Under the pieces are notes generated by a model. That model was not told the origin of the DNA. It did not search any database and worked only from the letters and a program-made list of their open reading frames with translations. Position numbers and translations under genes: made by a program. A stretch of 56,565 nucleotides of DNA, taken from an uncultured Ruminococcus sp. GTDB taxonomy: Bacteria > Bacillota > Clostridia > Oscillospirales > Ruminococcaceae. This document shows positions 33,801-43,161 of this stretch, one piece after another. Every line of letters starts with the position of its first letter. The first letter of the stretch is position 1. The stretch is from NCBI GenBank assembly GCA_934463425.1, contig CAKSJP010000014.1:1-56565 (forward strand), in the 5' to 3' direction.

Positions 33801-34490
33801 TCAGAGCACCTGCTCAGGCATAAATTGTAGATAATCACTAGAAATCATGCGCATTTCCGTTTCTTCATACTTTCCCTGAAATGCGAAATTATGCCCCTTT
33901 CCATGAACGTGTCCATAATAGCAGCGCTGAATGTGAAATTCATGCAGCACCTCTAAAATCTCATAGTTCATGGATGTGCCATAGATAGGCGGATAATGCA
34001 GAAACACAATAGGTTCCAGTCCTGCATTCACCGCAGACTGCACAGAGACCCGGAGACGCTGGACTTCTCTTGCGAGGATTTTTGCATCTGCGGCTTCGCC
34101 CTGCATGCTCACCCAGCCGCGCGTGCCGCAAATGCCGTACTGTCCGAACGCATAGTGGTTATTGTGCAGGATATGCATGGTATCAAATCCGTGGGCAGTG
34201 AAAAAATCCTCCATTTTTTTCAGCGAGGTCCACCAGTAGTCATGATTGCCTTTCAGCAGGATCTTCTGACCTGGCAGCTTTTGCACAAAGGCAAAGTCTG
34301 CCTCAGACTGTGCCAGTGTCATGCCCCAGGAAAAATCTCCTGCCAGCACTACCACATCTTCCGGTGCGATCTGTTTGCGCCAGTTTTGTTCCAGCAGACT
34401 TTGATAATTTTTCCATCCGCCGAAAATGTCCATGGGCTTGTCCGGTACGCCAAAGGAAAGGTGCAGGTCGCCTATGGTAAATAAACGCAT
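33801..34490 (-). CDS. Calcineurin-like metallophosphoesterase
   Basis: This 229-aa protein has the metallophosphoesterase signature in order: GDLHLSFG (D and H), VLAGDFSWG, LKGNHDYWW, FLHYPP and YGHVHGKGH. It therefore binds two metals and hydrolyses a phosphoester. It is close to the widespread YkuE-like/UPF family of small cytoplasmic phosphoesterases. The substrate is unknown. The ATG at 34490 follows GGGG; a GTG two codons earlier is possible. It starts 11 bp after thrC. Confidence 0.9.
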   Translation of the reverse strand: MRLFTIGDLHLSFGVPDKPMDIFGGWKNYQSLLEQNWRKQIAPEDVVVLAGDFSWGMTLAQSEADFAFVQKLPGQKILLKGNHDYWWTSLKKMEDFFTAHGFDTMHILHNNHYAFGQYGICGTRGWVSMQGEAADAKILAREVQRLRVSVQSAVNAGLEPIVFLHYPPIYGTSMNYEILEVLHEFHIQRCYYGHVHGKGHNFAFQGKYEETEMRMISSDYLQFMPEQVL

Positions 34491-34501
34491 GGGCACCCCA
34501 T

Positions 34502-36001
34502 TCAGGACAGGTGCAGTTCCTGCAATACGAACTGCTGCATTTCAGACTTATCAATGCTGCCGTCAAAACGGCGCGGCTTTGTTTTCAGCGCTGCCAGAGA
34601 CTGCGGGATCTCCATGGAGGAGATCTCGTGGAGCAGTTCTACCATATCGTACTCATCGGTACCGTCCGCCGGCTTTTTGCCAAGTGCATCCAGAACGCTT
34701 GCACTGAACTTGAACGGGCTTGCGGTAGAAGCGATCAGTGTCTTTGTGGTATCGCCGGTCTCCTTGCGGTAATCCTCATATACCTTTACTGCAACTGCTG
34801 TATGGGTATCGCAGGTATAGCCATACTTCTGGTACAGTTCTGCGATAGTTGCCTTTGTCTCTGCATCATCGCAGAAGCCGCCGTAGAACTGCTCTGTCAG
34901 CTTTGCCTTAACAGCATCAGTTACCTCATAAGTTCCCTTTTCTGCCAGCGCAGTAAACCACTCGCGGATCTGTGCATCATCTTCACCGGTCAGCAGATAC
35001 AGCAGGCGCTCCAGATTGCTGGAGATCAGAATATCCATCGACGGAGAAGTGGTCGGATAAAATTCACGATTCCGGTTATACACGCCGGTGCGGATAAAGT
35101 CTGTCAGCACCTTATTGATATTGGAGGCACAGATCAGCTTTCCGAGAGGCACACCCATCATCTTTGCATAGTATGCAGCCAGAATGTTGCCGAAGTTGCC
35201 GGTAGGAACAACAACATTCAGCAGATCGCCGTAAGCGATCTCGCCGGATTCTGCCAGAGAAACATAGGAAGAAACATAGTACACAATCTGCGGTACCAGT
35301 CTGCCCCAGTTGATGGAGTTTGCGCTGGAGAATGTCATGCCGCCCTTTTCCAGAGCATCCAGTACCTTGTGATCGGTAAAGATCTTCTTTACGCCGCTCT
35401 GGCAGTCGTCAAAGTTGCCCTTTACTGCGCACACAGTGACATTTTCGCCCTCCTGTGTGACCATCTGGCGCTTCTGCATATCGCTGACGCCCTCGACCGG
35501 ATAGAACACCATGATCTCTGTGCCCGGAACGTCCTTGAAGCCCTCCAGTGCTGCCTTACCGGTATCACCGGATGTTGCAACCAGGATCACAACCTTCTTG
35601 TCCATCTTCAGCTTCTTGACCGCAGTGGTCAGGAAGTACGGCAGGATCTGAAGTGCCATGTCCTTAAACGCACAGGTAGGACCATGCCACAGCTCCAGCA
35701 TATAAGTGCCCTCGAACAAATGTGCGATCTCTGCAATGTTCTCTGTGTCAAACGCCTTTGTTGTATAGGCGCTCTCTGTGCAGTAACGCAGTTCCGCTTC
35801 TGTGTAATCGGTCAAATACTTCGAGAACACAAAAGCTGCCCGCTGTGCATAATTCATGCCAGCCAGCGATTTCAGTTCGTCCATGGAAATGGAAGGAATG
35901 GACTCCGGTACAAACAGACCGCCTTCTTCCGAAATTCCCTTTGCAATTGCAGCTGCGCTTTCTACACGGATGCTGCTGTCTCTGGTGCTCTTATAAAACA
36001 C
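34502..36001 (-). CDS. thrC: Threonine synthase
   Basis: This PLP enzyme of about 499 aa converts O-phosphohomoserine to threonine. The PLP lysine lies in HGPTCAFKDMALQ near 112, and the phosphate-binding loop is PTGNFGNILA. I prefer the GTG at 36001, which gives the family-like start FYKSTRDSSIRVES with AAAGGG 8 nt upstream; a GTG three codons earlier sits on the ribosome binding site. It is the long, two-domain form of the enzyme. No other thr gene is nearby. Confidence 0.95.
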   Translation of the reverse strand: MFYKSTRDSSIRVESAAAIAKGISEEGGLFVPESIPSISMDELKSLAGMNYAQRAAFVFSKYLTDYTEAELRYCTESAYTTKAFDTENIAEIAHLFEGTYMLELWHGPTCAFKDMALQILPYFLTTAVKKLKMDKKVVILVATSGDTGKAALEGFKDVPGTEIMVFYPVEGVSDMQKRQMVTQEGENVTVCAVKGNFDDCQSGVKKIFTDHKVLDALEKGGMTFSSANSINWGRLVPQIVYYVSSYVSLAESGEIAYGDLLNVVVPTGNFGNILAAYYAKMMGVPLGKLICASNINKVLTDFIRTGVYNRNREFYPTTSPSMDILISSNLERLLYLLTGEDDAQIREWFTALAEKGTYEVTDAVKAKLTEQFYGGFCDDAETKATIAELYQKYGYTCDTHTAVAVKVYEDYRKETGDTTKTLIASTASPFKFSASVLDALGKKPADGTDEYDMVELLHEISSMEIPQSLAALKTKPRRFDGSIDKSEMQQFVLQELHLS

Positions 36002-36033
36002 TGTTACCACCCTTTTTCCGGCAGTTCTACTGC

Positions 36034-36411
36034 CTAAAATATAAAATCACTGCCCGTTGCATCAAATGCGTTTTCCAGATAATCCACCGAAAGAACGCGC
36101 TTTCCCTGCATCTCTACGCAGGCGATGTCAAACCGCGGCTGCAGCTGTGTGGGATGCGCTGCGCACCACATCGCTGCCGCCTGGATCAAACGAGCCTGTT
36201 TCTTTTCCGTCACATCATCAAAGCCGGAGGTCAGACTGCCTGGTTTCCGCGTTTTTACTTCCACAAACACCAGATATTCCGCATCCTCTGCAATGATATC
36301 GATCTCGCCGCCGCGAATGCAAAAGTTCCGCTTCACAATGGAATAGCCCTGCTGCTCCATTCGCCGGCAGACCTCTGTCTCTCCCAGGCGGCCGATCTCA
36401 GTCGTTTTCAT
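36034..36411 (-). CDS. YraN family (UPF0102) endonuclease-like protein
   Basis: This 125-aa protein has the YraN/UPF0102 core: [43 protein letters not shown]. The G-E-I-D and E-V-K residues form a PD-(D/E)xK nuclease-like site. Its function is uncertain; it often sits next to rnhB. It overlaps the rnhB end by 14 bp. The exact start (36411 or the ATG at 36417) is not settled, and any start further upstream lies wholly inside rnhB. Confidence 0.9.
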   Translation of the reverse strand: MKTTEIGRLGETEVCRRMEQQGYSIVKRNFCIRGGEIDIIAEDAEYLVFVEVKTRKPGSLTSGFDDVTEKKQARLIQAAAMWCAAHPTQLQPRFDIACVEMQGKRVLSVDYLENAFDATGSDFIF

Positions 36412-37048
36412 TTTCATGTTTTTGATACAGCTTTCGCAAAAAGCTGGGACGATGCGCCGGACATGGCCCATACTGCAGGATTGCCTCGCAGTGTGCCTTT
36501 GTGCCATAGCCCTTGTGCTTCGCAAACCCGTACTGCGGATATGCCTTGTCCAACTCATAAAGTGTCCGGTCTCTAGATACCTTTGCCAGAATAGATGCCG
36601 CGGCAATGGCAGCTGAAGTGGCATCCCCCTTGATGACTGTCTCCGCCGGAACAGAAAGCTGCGGCAGGCGGTTGCCGTCGATCAGAACCAGTCCCGGCTT
36701 TGCAGACAAACCGGCAACGGCGCGCTGCATGGCAAGCATTGTCGCGCCGAGAATGTTCAGTTCCTCGATCTCTGCCACAGTTGCAGATGCCACACAGTAT
36801 GCCAGACAAGCGGATTGTACCTCTTCAAAAAGCGCTTCCCGCTTTTTTTCTGTCATTTTCTTGCTGTCATTCAGTCCCGAAACCACAGGCTTCGACGGAT
36901 CCAGGATCACCGCTGCGGCATAGACATCACCAGCAAGAGGCCCTCGTCCGGCTTCATCCACACCGCAAAGCAGCACGCCACCAGCTGCCTTTTCCGCATC
37001 CCAGGCGTACAGCTCTTCCGTTGCCTTTTTCGGCGCAGTTTTAGCCAT
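36398..37048 (-). CDS. rnhB: Ribonuclease HII
   Basis: This 216-aa enzyme removes ribonucleotides from DNA hybrids. The catalytic region [20 protein letters not shown] starts near 29. Further acidic residues are in LIDGNRLP and [21 protein letters not shown]. It starts 8 bp before the rbgA stop, so it is translationally coupled to rbgA in the operon lepB-rbgA-rnhB-yraN. Confidence 0.97.
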   Translation of the reverse strand: MAKTAPKKATEELYAWDAEKAAGGVLLCGVDEAGRGPLAGDVYAAAVILDPSKPVVSGLNDSKKMTEKKREALFEEVQSACLAYCVASATVAEIEELNILGATMLAMQRAVAGLSAKPGLVLIDGNRLPQLSVPAETVIKGDATSAAIAAASILAKVSRDRTLYELDKAYPQYGFAKHKGYGTKAHCEAILQYGPCPAHRPSFLRKLYQKHENEND

Positions 37049-37934
37049 TCTGCGCCTCCTGTTCCGGCAGTTCCAGCGTAATGCGTCCCAGCTTTCCGCT
37101 GCGGAACTCGTCCAACAGCGTGATCGCTGCGCGCTCTGTGTTTACCTCTCCGCCGGAGATCAGCATGCCGCGCTTTCTGCCCAGCAGATCCAGCATCGCA
37201 AAGCCGTCCTCACGGATCTCATCCAGTCCCGTCATTTTATAGCGCTGCTCCAGCGCCTGAGGATAGGACACTGCAAGCCGCTGCAGCAGCAGGCAGGCAA
37301 GCGCTTCCAGATCCATGACGTCATCATTGATCGCGCCGGTAAAGGCAAGCTTCTGTGCCACTGTCTGGTCATCAAACTTCGGCCAGAGAACGCCTGGCAT
37401 ATCCAGAAGTTCCATATTGCTGCCGATCTTCACCCACTGCTTTGTCCGTGTCACGCCAGGGCGGTCTTCCACCTTTGCGCGCTTAGACTGCGCCATGCGG
37501 TTGATAAAAGAGGATTTTCCCACATTCGGGATACCCACGACCATCAAGCGAATAGGCGCACCGGTCATGCCATGCGCAGCGCGCTTTTCCAGAAGCTCCG
37601 GCAAAAGCTGTTCCCGTACTGCGGGCGCAAAGCCGGAAATGCCCTTTCCGCTGCGGCAGTCCACGCCGAGAGCAACAAAGCCCTGCTTCCGGTACGCTGC
37701 GATCCAGCGTGAGGTGGCAGAAGGATCTGCCATATCTGCCTTATTCAGCAAAAGCAGGCGCGGTTTTGCGCCTACCATACTGTTCATTTCCGGATTGCGG
37801 CTGCTCTGCGGCACCCGGGCATCCAGAATCTCTACCACTGCATCGACCAGCGACAGATTTACCGCGATCATACGCCGTGTTTTTGTCATATGTCCGGGAA
37901 ACCACTGAATGTTTCGCATCAGATCTTCTGCCAT
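37041..37934 (-). CDS. rbgA: Ribosome biogenesis GTPase RbgA (YlqF)
   Basis: This 297-aa circularly permuted GTPase has its motifs in G4-G1-G3 order: LLLNKADM near 75, GIPNVGKSS near 136 and LLDMPGV near 181. RbgA helps finish the 50S subunit. The start [19 protein letters not shown] at 37934 is the family start and has AAAGGCGG upstream. It follows lepB by 32 bp. Confidence 0.96.
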   Translation of the reverse strand: MAEDLMRNIQWFPGHMTKTRRMIAVNLSLVDAVVEILDARVPQSSRNPEMNSMVGAKPRLLLLNKADMADPSATSRWIAAYRKQGFVALGVDCRSGKGISGFAPAVREQLLPELLEKRAAHGMTGAPIRLMVVGIPNVGKSSFINRMAQSKRAKVEDRPGVTRTKQWVKIGSNMELLDMPGVLWPKFDDQTVAQKLAFTGAINDDVMDLEALACLLLQRLAVSYPQALEQRYKMTGLDEIREDGFAMLDLLGRKRGMLISGGEVNTERAAITLLDEFRSGKLGRITLELPEQEAQNG

Positions 37935-37966
37935 ATCAGCCGCCTTTCCAAAGTCACCTTCCAGGG

Positions 37967-38605
37967 TCACTTCATATTTTTATAGATACTGCCGAAATTG
38001 TCCAGGGAGATCCGGAACAACGCCTTTCCGAGAATCGCATCCCGGGGTACAAAGCCCACGAACTGGGAGCGGCTGTCGGTAGAATTGTTTCGGTTGTCAC
38101 CCATGACAAAGTAATATCCCTCCGGCACTGTCACCGGATAGGAAGCAAAACCATCCTCCTGGTTAGCAGTCAGCTGACGAATATACGGTTCGTCCAGCAC
38201 TTCGCCGTCCACAGTCACTGTTCCGGTTTCAAAATCAATATTGATTTCCTGTCCGCCAGTAGCAATCACGCGCTTGATGAGACGTTTTTCCTGAGGCAGG
38301 CCCTTTCCTTCCACCAGATTGCCTTCTGCATCGTACAGATAGGAATGCTCATTGCTGACAATTACAATATCACCGTATTTTGGGGTATACAGAAGATCCG
38401 ACATCAGCAGGCGATCCTCATTATGGAGTGTCTCCCGCATGGAATCGCCATCCACCGTTACCGGCCGGATCACATAGGCAAACAGCATGATCACTACAAA
38501 AATGGAAACGAATACGGTTTCCAACACCTCTGCGACATCGCTCAGAAAAGAATTTTTTTTCGGTTCCTGCTGCATTTTTTCTTCTTGATTTGTCTGCTGT
38601 TCCAT
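37967..38605 (-). CDS. lepB: Signal peptidase I
   Basis: This protein of about 212 aa has one N-terminal TM (about 33-52, ETVFVSIFVVIMLFAYVI). The catalytic Ser lies in TVDGDSMRETL, Lys in KRLIKRVIATGG, and box E is VMGDNRNNSTDSR. It cleaves signal peptides outside the membrane. I chose the ATG at 38605 because GGAG lies 9 nt upstream; ATGs at 38620 and 38632 are possible. It leads rbgA-rnhB-yraN. Confidence 0.95.
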   Translation of the reverse strand: MEQQTNQEEKMQQEPKKNSFLSDVAEVLETVFVSIFVVIMLFAYVIRPVTVDGDSMRETLHNEDRLLMSDLLYTPKYGDIVIVSNEHSYLYDAEGNLVEGKGLPQEKRLIKRVIATGGQEINIDFETGTVTVDGEVLDEPYIRQLTANQEDGFASYPVTVPEGYYFVMGDNRNNSTDSRSQFVGFVPRDAILGKALFRISLDNFGSIYKNMK

Positions 38606-38644
38606 TCTACCGTTCTCCATTCTTCCGATCATCAGACTTGTTTC

Positions 38645-38716
38645 AGAACGTATTCTATCGGAATGCATGCACCTTTCCGGCAAAATCCACACAAGGATTT
38701 TGTATGAATACGTTCT
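38645..38716. repeat. Widely spaced inverted repeat upstream of lepB
   Basis: AGAACGTATTC (38645-38655) and GAATACGTTCT (38706-38716) are perfect 11-bp arms around 50 nt. The loop contains a second hairpin, AAAATCC-ACACAA-GGATTTT. It lies between the rplS terminator and lepB and may be a long leader stem or paired operator. Confidence 0.6.
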
Positions 38717-38720
38717 AATA

Positions 38721-38746
38721 AAAAAGGGACAATACTGTCCCTTTTT
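38721..38746. terminator. rplS terminator
   Basis: AAAAAGGGACA and TGTCCCTTTTT pair over 11 bp around ATAC. A T-run on the minus strand continues after the stem, about 85 bp downstream of the rplS stop. Confidence 0.88.
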
Positions 38747-38830
38747 ACTGCCGACAGGCAGGTGTCATGAAGCAAACGACGACATGTGCACCCATTCTGC
38801 CCGTCTTTGCATTGTGCATGATTCTTTGGA

Positions 38831-39175
38831 TTATCGAATCTGTTCCTTAACCTTTGCAGCCTTACCAACTCTGTCGCGCAGGTAGTACAGCTTAGCTCTG
38901 CGAACCTTACCCTTACGGATCACTTCTACGCGGTCAACAACCGGAGAGTGCAGCGGGAATACACGCTCAATACCGCAGCCGTGTGCAACGCGGCGAACGG
39001 TAAAGGTCTCGCTGATGCCGCCGTGCTTCTTTGCGATAACAGTGCCTTCGAACACCTGGATACGGCTCTTATCGCCTTCCTTGATTCTTACATGTACCTT
39101 TACGGTATCGCCGACTGCGAATGCCGGTACTTCCTGCTTCAGGCTTGCGTCGCTGATTGTCTTCAATGCATCCAT
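38831..39175 (-). CDS. rplS: 50S ribosomal protein L19
   Basis: This 114-aa ribosomal protein sits at the 30S-50S interface. [20 protein letters not shown] and [20 protein letters not shown] are typical, as is [20 protein letters not shown] at the end. AGGAGG precedes the ATG. A long 5' UTR and its own promoter and terminator make it a single-gene unit ahead of lepB. Confidence 0.98.
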   Translation of the reverse strand: MDALKTISDASLKQEVPAFAVGDTVKVHVRIKEGDKSRIQVFEGTVIAKKHGGISETFTVRRVAHGCGIERVFPLHSPVVDRVEVIRKGKVRRAKLYYLRDRVGKAAKVKEQIR

Positions 39176-39415
39176 TTTAAAATCCTCCTAAAATTTGCGG
39201 ACATTCATTCACGCGTCTCTGCTGTGCCTTTCAGCTTCAGGCACACAGGACTGCTGCAGCAACTGTGCAGTCTCCGCCAGCGGACTGTCCGATTTAATGT
39301 CGTTCTGCCGAGCCGCCGATTCCCATCGGGCGCCCGGCCGGCATTAACCTCACACGAAAAATCGTGCGGATCATTTGTGCACGGCATCTCGCCGAAACGC
39401 ACAAATTTCAAATGC
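39176..39415 (-). promoter_or_regulatory. Long structured 5' UTR of rplS
   Basis: About 240 nt separate the predicted start near 39415 from the L19 ATG. The stretch is GC-rich with several self-complementary pieces, such as GTGCG and CGCAC around 39360-39400 and GCACA/TGTGC near 39240. L19 leaders in Firmicutes are known autoregulatory sites; whether this one matches that class needs a covariance search. Confidence 0.55.
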
Positions 39416-39421
39416 TTTTAT

Positions 39422-39450
39422 ATCATACCACATTTCCAGAAAAAATGCAA
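39422..39450 (-). promoter_or_regulatory. rplS promoter
   Basis: TTGCAT (39450-39445), a 17-nt spacer and TATGAT (39427-39422) on the minus strand, preceded by an A/T-rich tract that could act as an UP element. Confidence 0.75.
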
Positions 39451-39458
39451 GTGTTTTT

Positions 39459-40118
39459 TCAAAAAAATTTTTGTTTCTCTTCTGTGAGCAGTTCTGTCCG
39501 GCAAATTTCCCGGAGCGGCAGTGTAAAGCCATCCTGTTTCTGCCAGGTGTCCAGCAAAAGCATCGGGTTGAGACTGGCACTGCTTCCGGCAGGAAGACAA
39601 AGCCGGATCTCCAATCCATCCGGGGACTCCGCCGCGCCTTCAGCCGTCACCATCGGCTTTAGGTCTACCGTTTTCATACCGCCCTTTTTGGTGCGCTTTT
39701 CAGTGATGATCTCCGGCTGCGCGAGAAATGCGTCCAGTGCGCGGTGCAGCTGTGCCGGCGCTTCACTGGAAGCCGTTATCCTATATCTGGCAAACGCCAG
39801 TTTTTTAAACGCCAGGATTCCGTCTCCTGATTCCTGAATACACAAGCCCTCCGGCAAAACGGCGTTCAGCCGCTCCATTACGGTTTCTGCCGGAACTGCT
39901 TCAGAAAGTTCCAGATCCATCAGCTCCGCAGTACTGGTAAACCCCAGAGGCAGTGTTGCCGCAAAGGAAGTCTGCATGTGCGGATGAAAGCCCTCGGAAT
40001 ACGCTGCCGGAAGCTTTGCCCGGCAGACTGCACGCTGAAAACAGCGGATCAGATCCAGGTGGGAAATATATCTGGCTCTTCCGGTTTTGGAAAAGCGCAT
40101 TCTGACACGATTTTTCAA
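39459..40118 (-). CDS. DUF2344 (TIGR03936) radical-SAM-linked protein
   Basis: This protein of about 219 aa matches the DUF2344 family that always lies next to or is fused to the large radical SAM protein upstream. The start region KNRVRMRFSKTGRARYISHL is typical. I chose TTG at 40118: GGGAGG lies 8 nt upstream, and it overlaps the preceding stop as TTGA. Function unknown; it probably works with its partner, perhaps on RNA. Confidence 0.88.
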   Translation of the reverse strand: MKNRVRMRFSKTGRARYISHLDLIRCFQRAVCRAKLPAAYSEGFHPHMQTSFAATLPLGFTSTAELMDLELSEAVPAETVMERLNAVLPEGLCIQESGDGILAFKKLAFARYRITASSEAPAQLHRALDAFLAQPEIITEKRTKKGGMKTVDLKPMVTAEGAAESPDGLEIRLCLPAGSSASLNPMLLLDTWQKQDGFTLPLREICRTELLTEEKQKFF

Positions 40119-41965
40119 AAGCAAGCCCTCCCGATTCTCCGATTGACACCGCATCCGGCGCAGTGCGCGCGGCAGTGGGGTGTCGTTTCGGAATGGTGCG
40201 CCGTCTGGTTTTCCCGGACAAAAAACGCCTTGTCCACCAGATAATCCAGGTGTTCCCACGGAAAGATCTCGTCATATGCCCTGGTGCGGTTGGCGTAAAA
40301 CGTCGGGTCAATGCCGCATTCTTCCATTGCCTGTGACCAGATCTCATAGTGAAAGTGTTCGCTCCAGCTGTCGAACTTACTGCCCAGCTGCCACGCCCGT
40401 TCGATCACCGGCGCAAGACGGCGGTCTCCCCTGGCGAGGACAGCTTCCAGCAGACTGATCTCATAGGTATGCCAGCTGACCTTGATTTTTTTCCGGTGGC
40501 GCGGCTGAATACAGCTGAGGAGGTGCTCCTGCCGTGCCAGAAGTTCTTCCCGAGAAACCTGCGGTTCAAATTCAAAAGGCGTAAACGGCTTCGGCACAAA
40601 GGTGGCACAGCTGATTGAGATCTGGATGGTTTTTCCTTTGGAACGTTCCGGTGTATTATAATAGAGATCGATCAGCTTTTCCGCCAGATGTACAATGCCC
40701 TCGATATCCTCCATGGTCTCTGTGGGCAGTCCCATCATGAAATAGAGCTTTACCGTAGCAAATCCGCCGGAAAAGGCGATCCCGGCAGTGCGCATCAGCT
40801 CCTCTTCGCTGACATTTTTGTTGATGACATCCCGAAGCCGCTGTGTACCGGCTTCCGGTGCAAATGTCAGGCTGCTTTTGCGGACACCCTGGATGCGATC
40901 CATCAATTCTTTGGAAAAGTTATCCACCCGAAGAGAGGGCAGCGTAATATTGATGCGGTTTTCATCCAGGTAGGGCAGCAGCTCATTCAGCGTCTCCTCC
41001 AGGCGGCTGTGGTCACTGGTGCTCAGCGAGGACAGGGAAAGCTCCTGATAACCGGTAGTGTCGCAGAGAGAGCGGCACTGCCGCACGATGGTTTCCGGGG
41101 ACTTTTCCCGGAACGGACGGTATAAAAAGCCTGCCTGACAGAAGCGGCAGCCGCGGATACAGCCGCGAAGCACCTCTTCCACTGCCCGGTCATGCACCGT
41201 CTCCACAAAGGGAACAACAAAAGTTTCCGGATAAAACGCCTGATCCATGTCCCGGATCACACGCTTTACCACCTTTTCCGGTGCGCCGTCCTTTGGCGTT
41301 ATGGCAGAGACAGTTCCGTCCGCATGATAGGTCACTTCATACAGTGACGGCACATAGATGCCCTCGATCCGGGATGCCGCCCGAAGAAATTCTGAACGGG
41401 AAGCGCCGCGGCGTTTCATTTCCAGGTAGAGATCCATGAGCTCCAGATTGACCTCCTCCCCTTCGCCCAGAATAAACAGGTCGAAGAAATCCGCCAGCGG
41501 CTCTGGATTACAGACACACGGGCCGCCTGCTGCGACCAGCGGTGCAAGTGTTTCGCCGCGGTCACAGGCACGCAGTGGAATCCCGGCAAGATCCAGCATA
41601 TTCAGAATATTGGTAAAGGAAAGCTCATACTGCAGTGTAAAGCCCACAAAGTCAAAGTCCCGCACGGCATCCAGGCTTTCCAGTGCATACAGCGGTATCT
41701 CATTCTGCCGCATCAGTGCCTCAAAATCTGTACACGGCGCAAAGACGCGCTCACACCAGAAGTTTTCTCTGGCGTTGATGAGACTGTAGAGGATCTTCAT
41801 GCCCAGGTGGGACATGCCGATCTCATAAGTATCCGGAAAACAAAAGGCAAAGCGGACATCCACGTCCTCCCGGTTTTTGACAACGCTTCCCATTTCACCG
41901 CCGATATACTGCGCCGGCTTCTGCGCCTGCATCAAGAGCGGTTCGATTTTCGATAGTACATTCAT
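40115..41965 (-). CDS. B12-binding-type radical SAM protein (TIGR03960)
   Basis: This 616-aa protein has an N-terminal B12-binding-like domain (DTYEIGMSHLGMKILYSLI) and a radical SAM core with CIRGCRFCQAGFLYRPFREK near 260. The C-terminus is Cys/His-rich (HCRAHCAGCGV). The family is widespread in Clostridia and Thermotogae and has no proven reaction. It is coupled to the DUF2344 gene. The promoter is at 41998-42026. Confidence 0.92.
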   Translation of the reverse strand: MNVLSKIEPLLMQAQKPAQYIGGEMGSVVKNREDVDVRFAFCFPDTYEIGMSHLGMKILYSLINARENFWCERVFAPCTDFEALMRQNEIPLYALESLDAVRDFDFVGFTLQYELSFTNILNMLDLAGIPLRACDRGETLAPLVAAGGPCVCNPEPLADFFDLFILGEGEEVNLELMDLYLEMKRRGASRSEFLRAASRIEGIYVPSLYEVTYHADGTVSAITPKDGAPEKVVKRVIRDMDQAFYPETFVVPFVETVHDRAVEEVLRGCIRGCRFCQAGFLYRPFREKSPETIVRQCRSLCDTTGYQELSLSSLSTSDHSRLEETLNELLPYLDENRINITLPSLRVDNFSKELMDRIQGVRKSSLTFAPEAGTQRLRDVINKNVSEEELMRTAGIAFSGGFATVKLYFMMGLPTETMEDIEGIVHLAEKLIDLYYNTPERSKGKTIQISISCATFVPKPFTPFEFEPQVSREELLARQEHLLSCIQPRHRKKIKVSWHTYEISLLEAVLARGDRRLAPVIERAWQLGSKFDSWSEHFHYEIWSQAMEECGIDPTFYANRTRAYDEIFPWEHLDYLVDKAFFVRENQTAHHSETTPHCRAHCAGCGVNRRIGRACF

Positions 41966-41997
41966 ATTTTTTCGTCCTTATGAGTTGATGTACTCCT

Positions 41998-42026
41998 ATT
42001 ATACCGGATTTTGTTGAAAAATGCAA
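41998..42026 (-). promoter_or_regulatory. Promoter of the radical SAM-DUF2344 pair
   Basis: TTGCAT (42026-42021), a 17-nt spacer and TATAAT (42003-41998) on the minus strand, about 30 bp before the ATG. Confidence 0.8.
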
Positions 42027-42045
42027 GTGCGGAAAATACAAAAAA

Positions 42046-42062
42046 GAGGACACGAAGTCCTC
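42046..42062 (-). terminator. spoIIA operon terminator
   Basis: GAGGAC-TTCGT-GTCCTC followed by six T on the minus strand, just after the sigF stop. Confidence 0.88.
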
Positions 42063-42064
42063 CT

Positions 42065-42730
42065 TTAAGACAGCAGTTCCTGCCGCAGCTGTGTCAGCAG
42101 CTTTTTCTCCCGGCGTGAGACCTGCACCTGTGTCATCCCCAGAATGGCTGCGGTTTTGCTCTGCGTCAATTCCCGAAAATACCGCAGTTCCAGCAGCATC
42201 CGATCCTGCTCCGACAAAGCGCCCATCAGCTGCCGCAGGGACAGCAAGTCTCCGATCCGGCGATCCGGCGCTTCTACCGGGATCTCAAACTGTCCGTCAT
42301 CGTCCTCCTCATCGTTTCGTGTCAGAGAAAGGGGCGTCTGCGTCACGCACAGCGCCTCGCCGCACTCTTCTATGGTATCACCGCTGAGTGCACTGAGTTC
42401 TGACATGGTGGGCGATCTGCCATGACGCTGCTCAAAGGTCTCCTGGATTTTTTGCAGCTTTACAGCACGCTCCCGGAGGCTGCGGCTGATGTGGACGATG
42501 CCGCCGTCCCGGAACAGACGCTTGATCTCGCCCAGGATCACCGGGACAGCGTAGGTGGAAAACTTTACGCCGCGCTCGCAGTCAAACGCCCTGATCGCCT
42601 TCAGCAATCCCACGCATCCGGCAGAATACAGCTCATCATAATCGATCCCGCGGCTGCGAAAGCGATTGGCACAAAGGTGCACCAGTCCCAGATGCTCTTC
42701 TGCGCGTGGTGCTGTTACTTCACCCGGCAT
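42065..42730 (-). CDS. sigF: Sporulation sigma factor SigF
   Basis: This 221-aa sigma-70 factor directs early forespore transcription. Region 2 reads DYDELYSAGCVGLLKAIRAFDCERGVKF in part, with FSTYAVPVILGEIKRLFRD following. Region 3 includes HISRSLRERA, and region 4 ends TAAILGMTQVQVSRREKKLL. This pattern plus the neighbours spoIIAA and spoIIAB identify it. It overlaps spoIIAB by 16 bp; GGGAG precedes the ATG. Confidence 0.96.
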   Translation of the reverse strand: MPGEVTAPRAEEHLGLVHLCANRFRSRGIDYDELYSAGCVGLLKAIRAFDCERGVKFSTYAVPVILGEIKRLFRDGGIVHISRSLRERAVKLQKIQETFEQRHGRSPTMSELSALSGDTIEECGEALCVTQTPLSLTRNDEEDDDGQFEIPVEAPDRRIGDLLSLRQLMGALSEQDRMLLELRYFRELTQSKTAAILGMTQVQVSRREKKLLTQLRQELLS

Positions 42731-43161
42731 GGCAATGCTCCCAGCTTCTTTCGCATGGTCACGGTCGTTCCTTTTCCCGGAACGCTTTTCACCTGAAGCT
42801 TGTCCATAAAGCTTTCCATGACGGCAAAGCCCAGTCCGGCGCGCTCCTCCTCCGGCGCTGTGGTGAACAGCGGCTGCATCGCCTGTGCAATATCCGCAAT
42901 GCCGCAGCCGTGATCTTTGATGCGCAGATAGACTTCCCGATTTTCCAACAGCTTCATATGTAATTCCACATCGCCGCTGTTCCGGCGATAACCGTGAACA
43001 ATGGCATTGGTCACCGCTTCTGAAACTGCAGTGCGGATATCCGCCAGTTCTTCTACCGTAGGATCCAGCTGCACCAGAAACGCCGAAACTACGGCGCGCG
43101 CCGTCCGTTCATTTTCAGAGATACCGGGAAACACAAATTTCACCGCGTTGACTGCCTTCAC
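42715..43161 (-). CDS. spoIIAB: Anti-sigma F factor SpoIIAB
   Basis: This 148-aa GHKL-type kinase holds SigF inactive and phosphorylates SpoIIAA. The ATP-binding boxes include EAVTNAIVHGYR near 50, IKDHGCGIADI near 79 and GLGFAVMESFMD near 106. The start is GTG with GGAGG 8 nt upstream and overlaps the spoIIAA stop as GTGA. Confidence 0.96.
   Translation of the reverse strand: MKAVNAVKFVFPGISENERTARAVVSAFLVQLDPTVEELADIRTAVSEAVTNAIVHGYRRNSGDVELHMKLLENREVYLRIKDHGCGIADIAQAMQPLFTTAPEEERAGLGFAVMESFMDKLQVKSVPGKGTTVTMRKKLGALPCRVK

Noticed and set aside
34511..36037. A 508-codon open frame opposite thrC
   Set aside because: Shadow of thrC with no start signal and no family resemblance.
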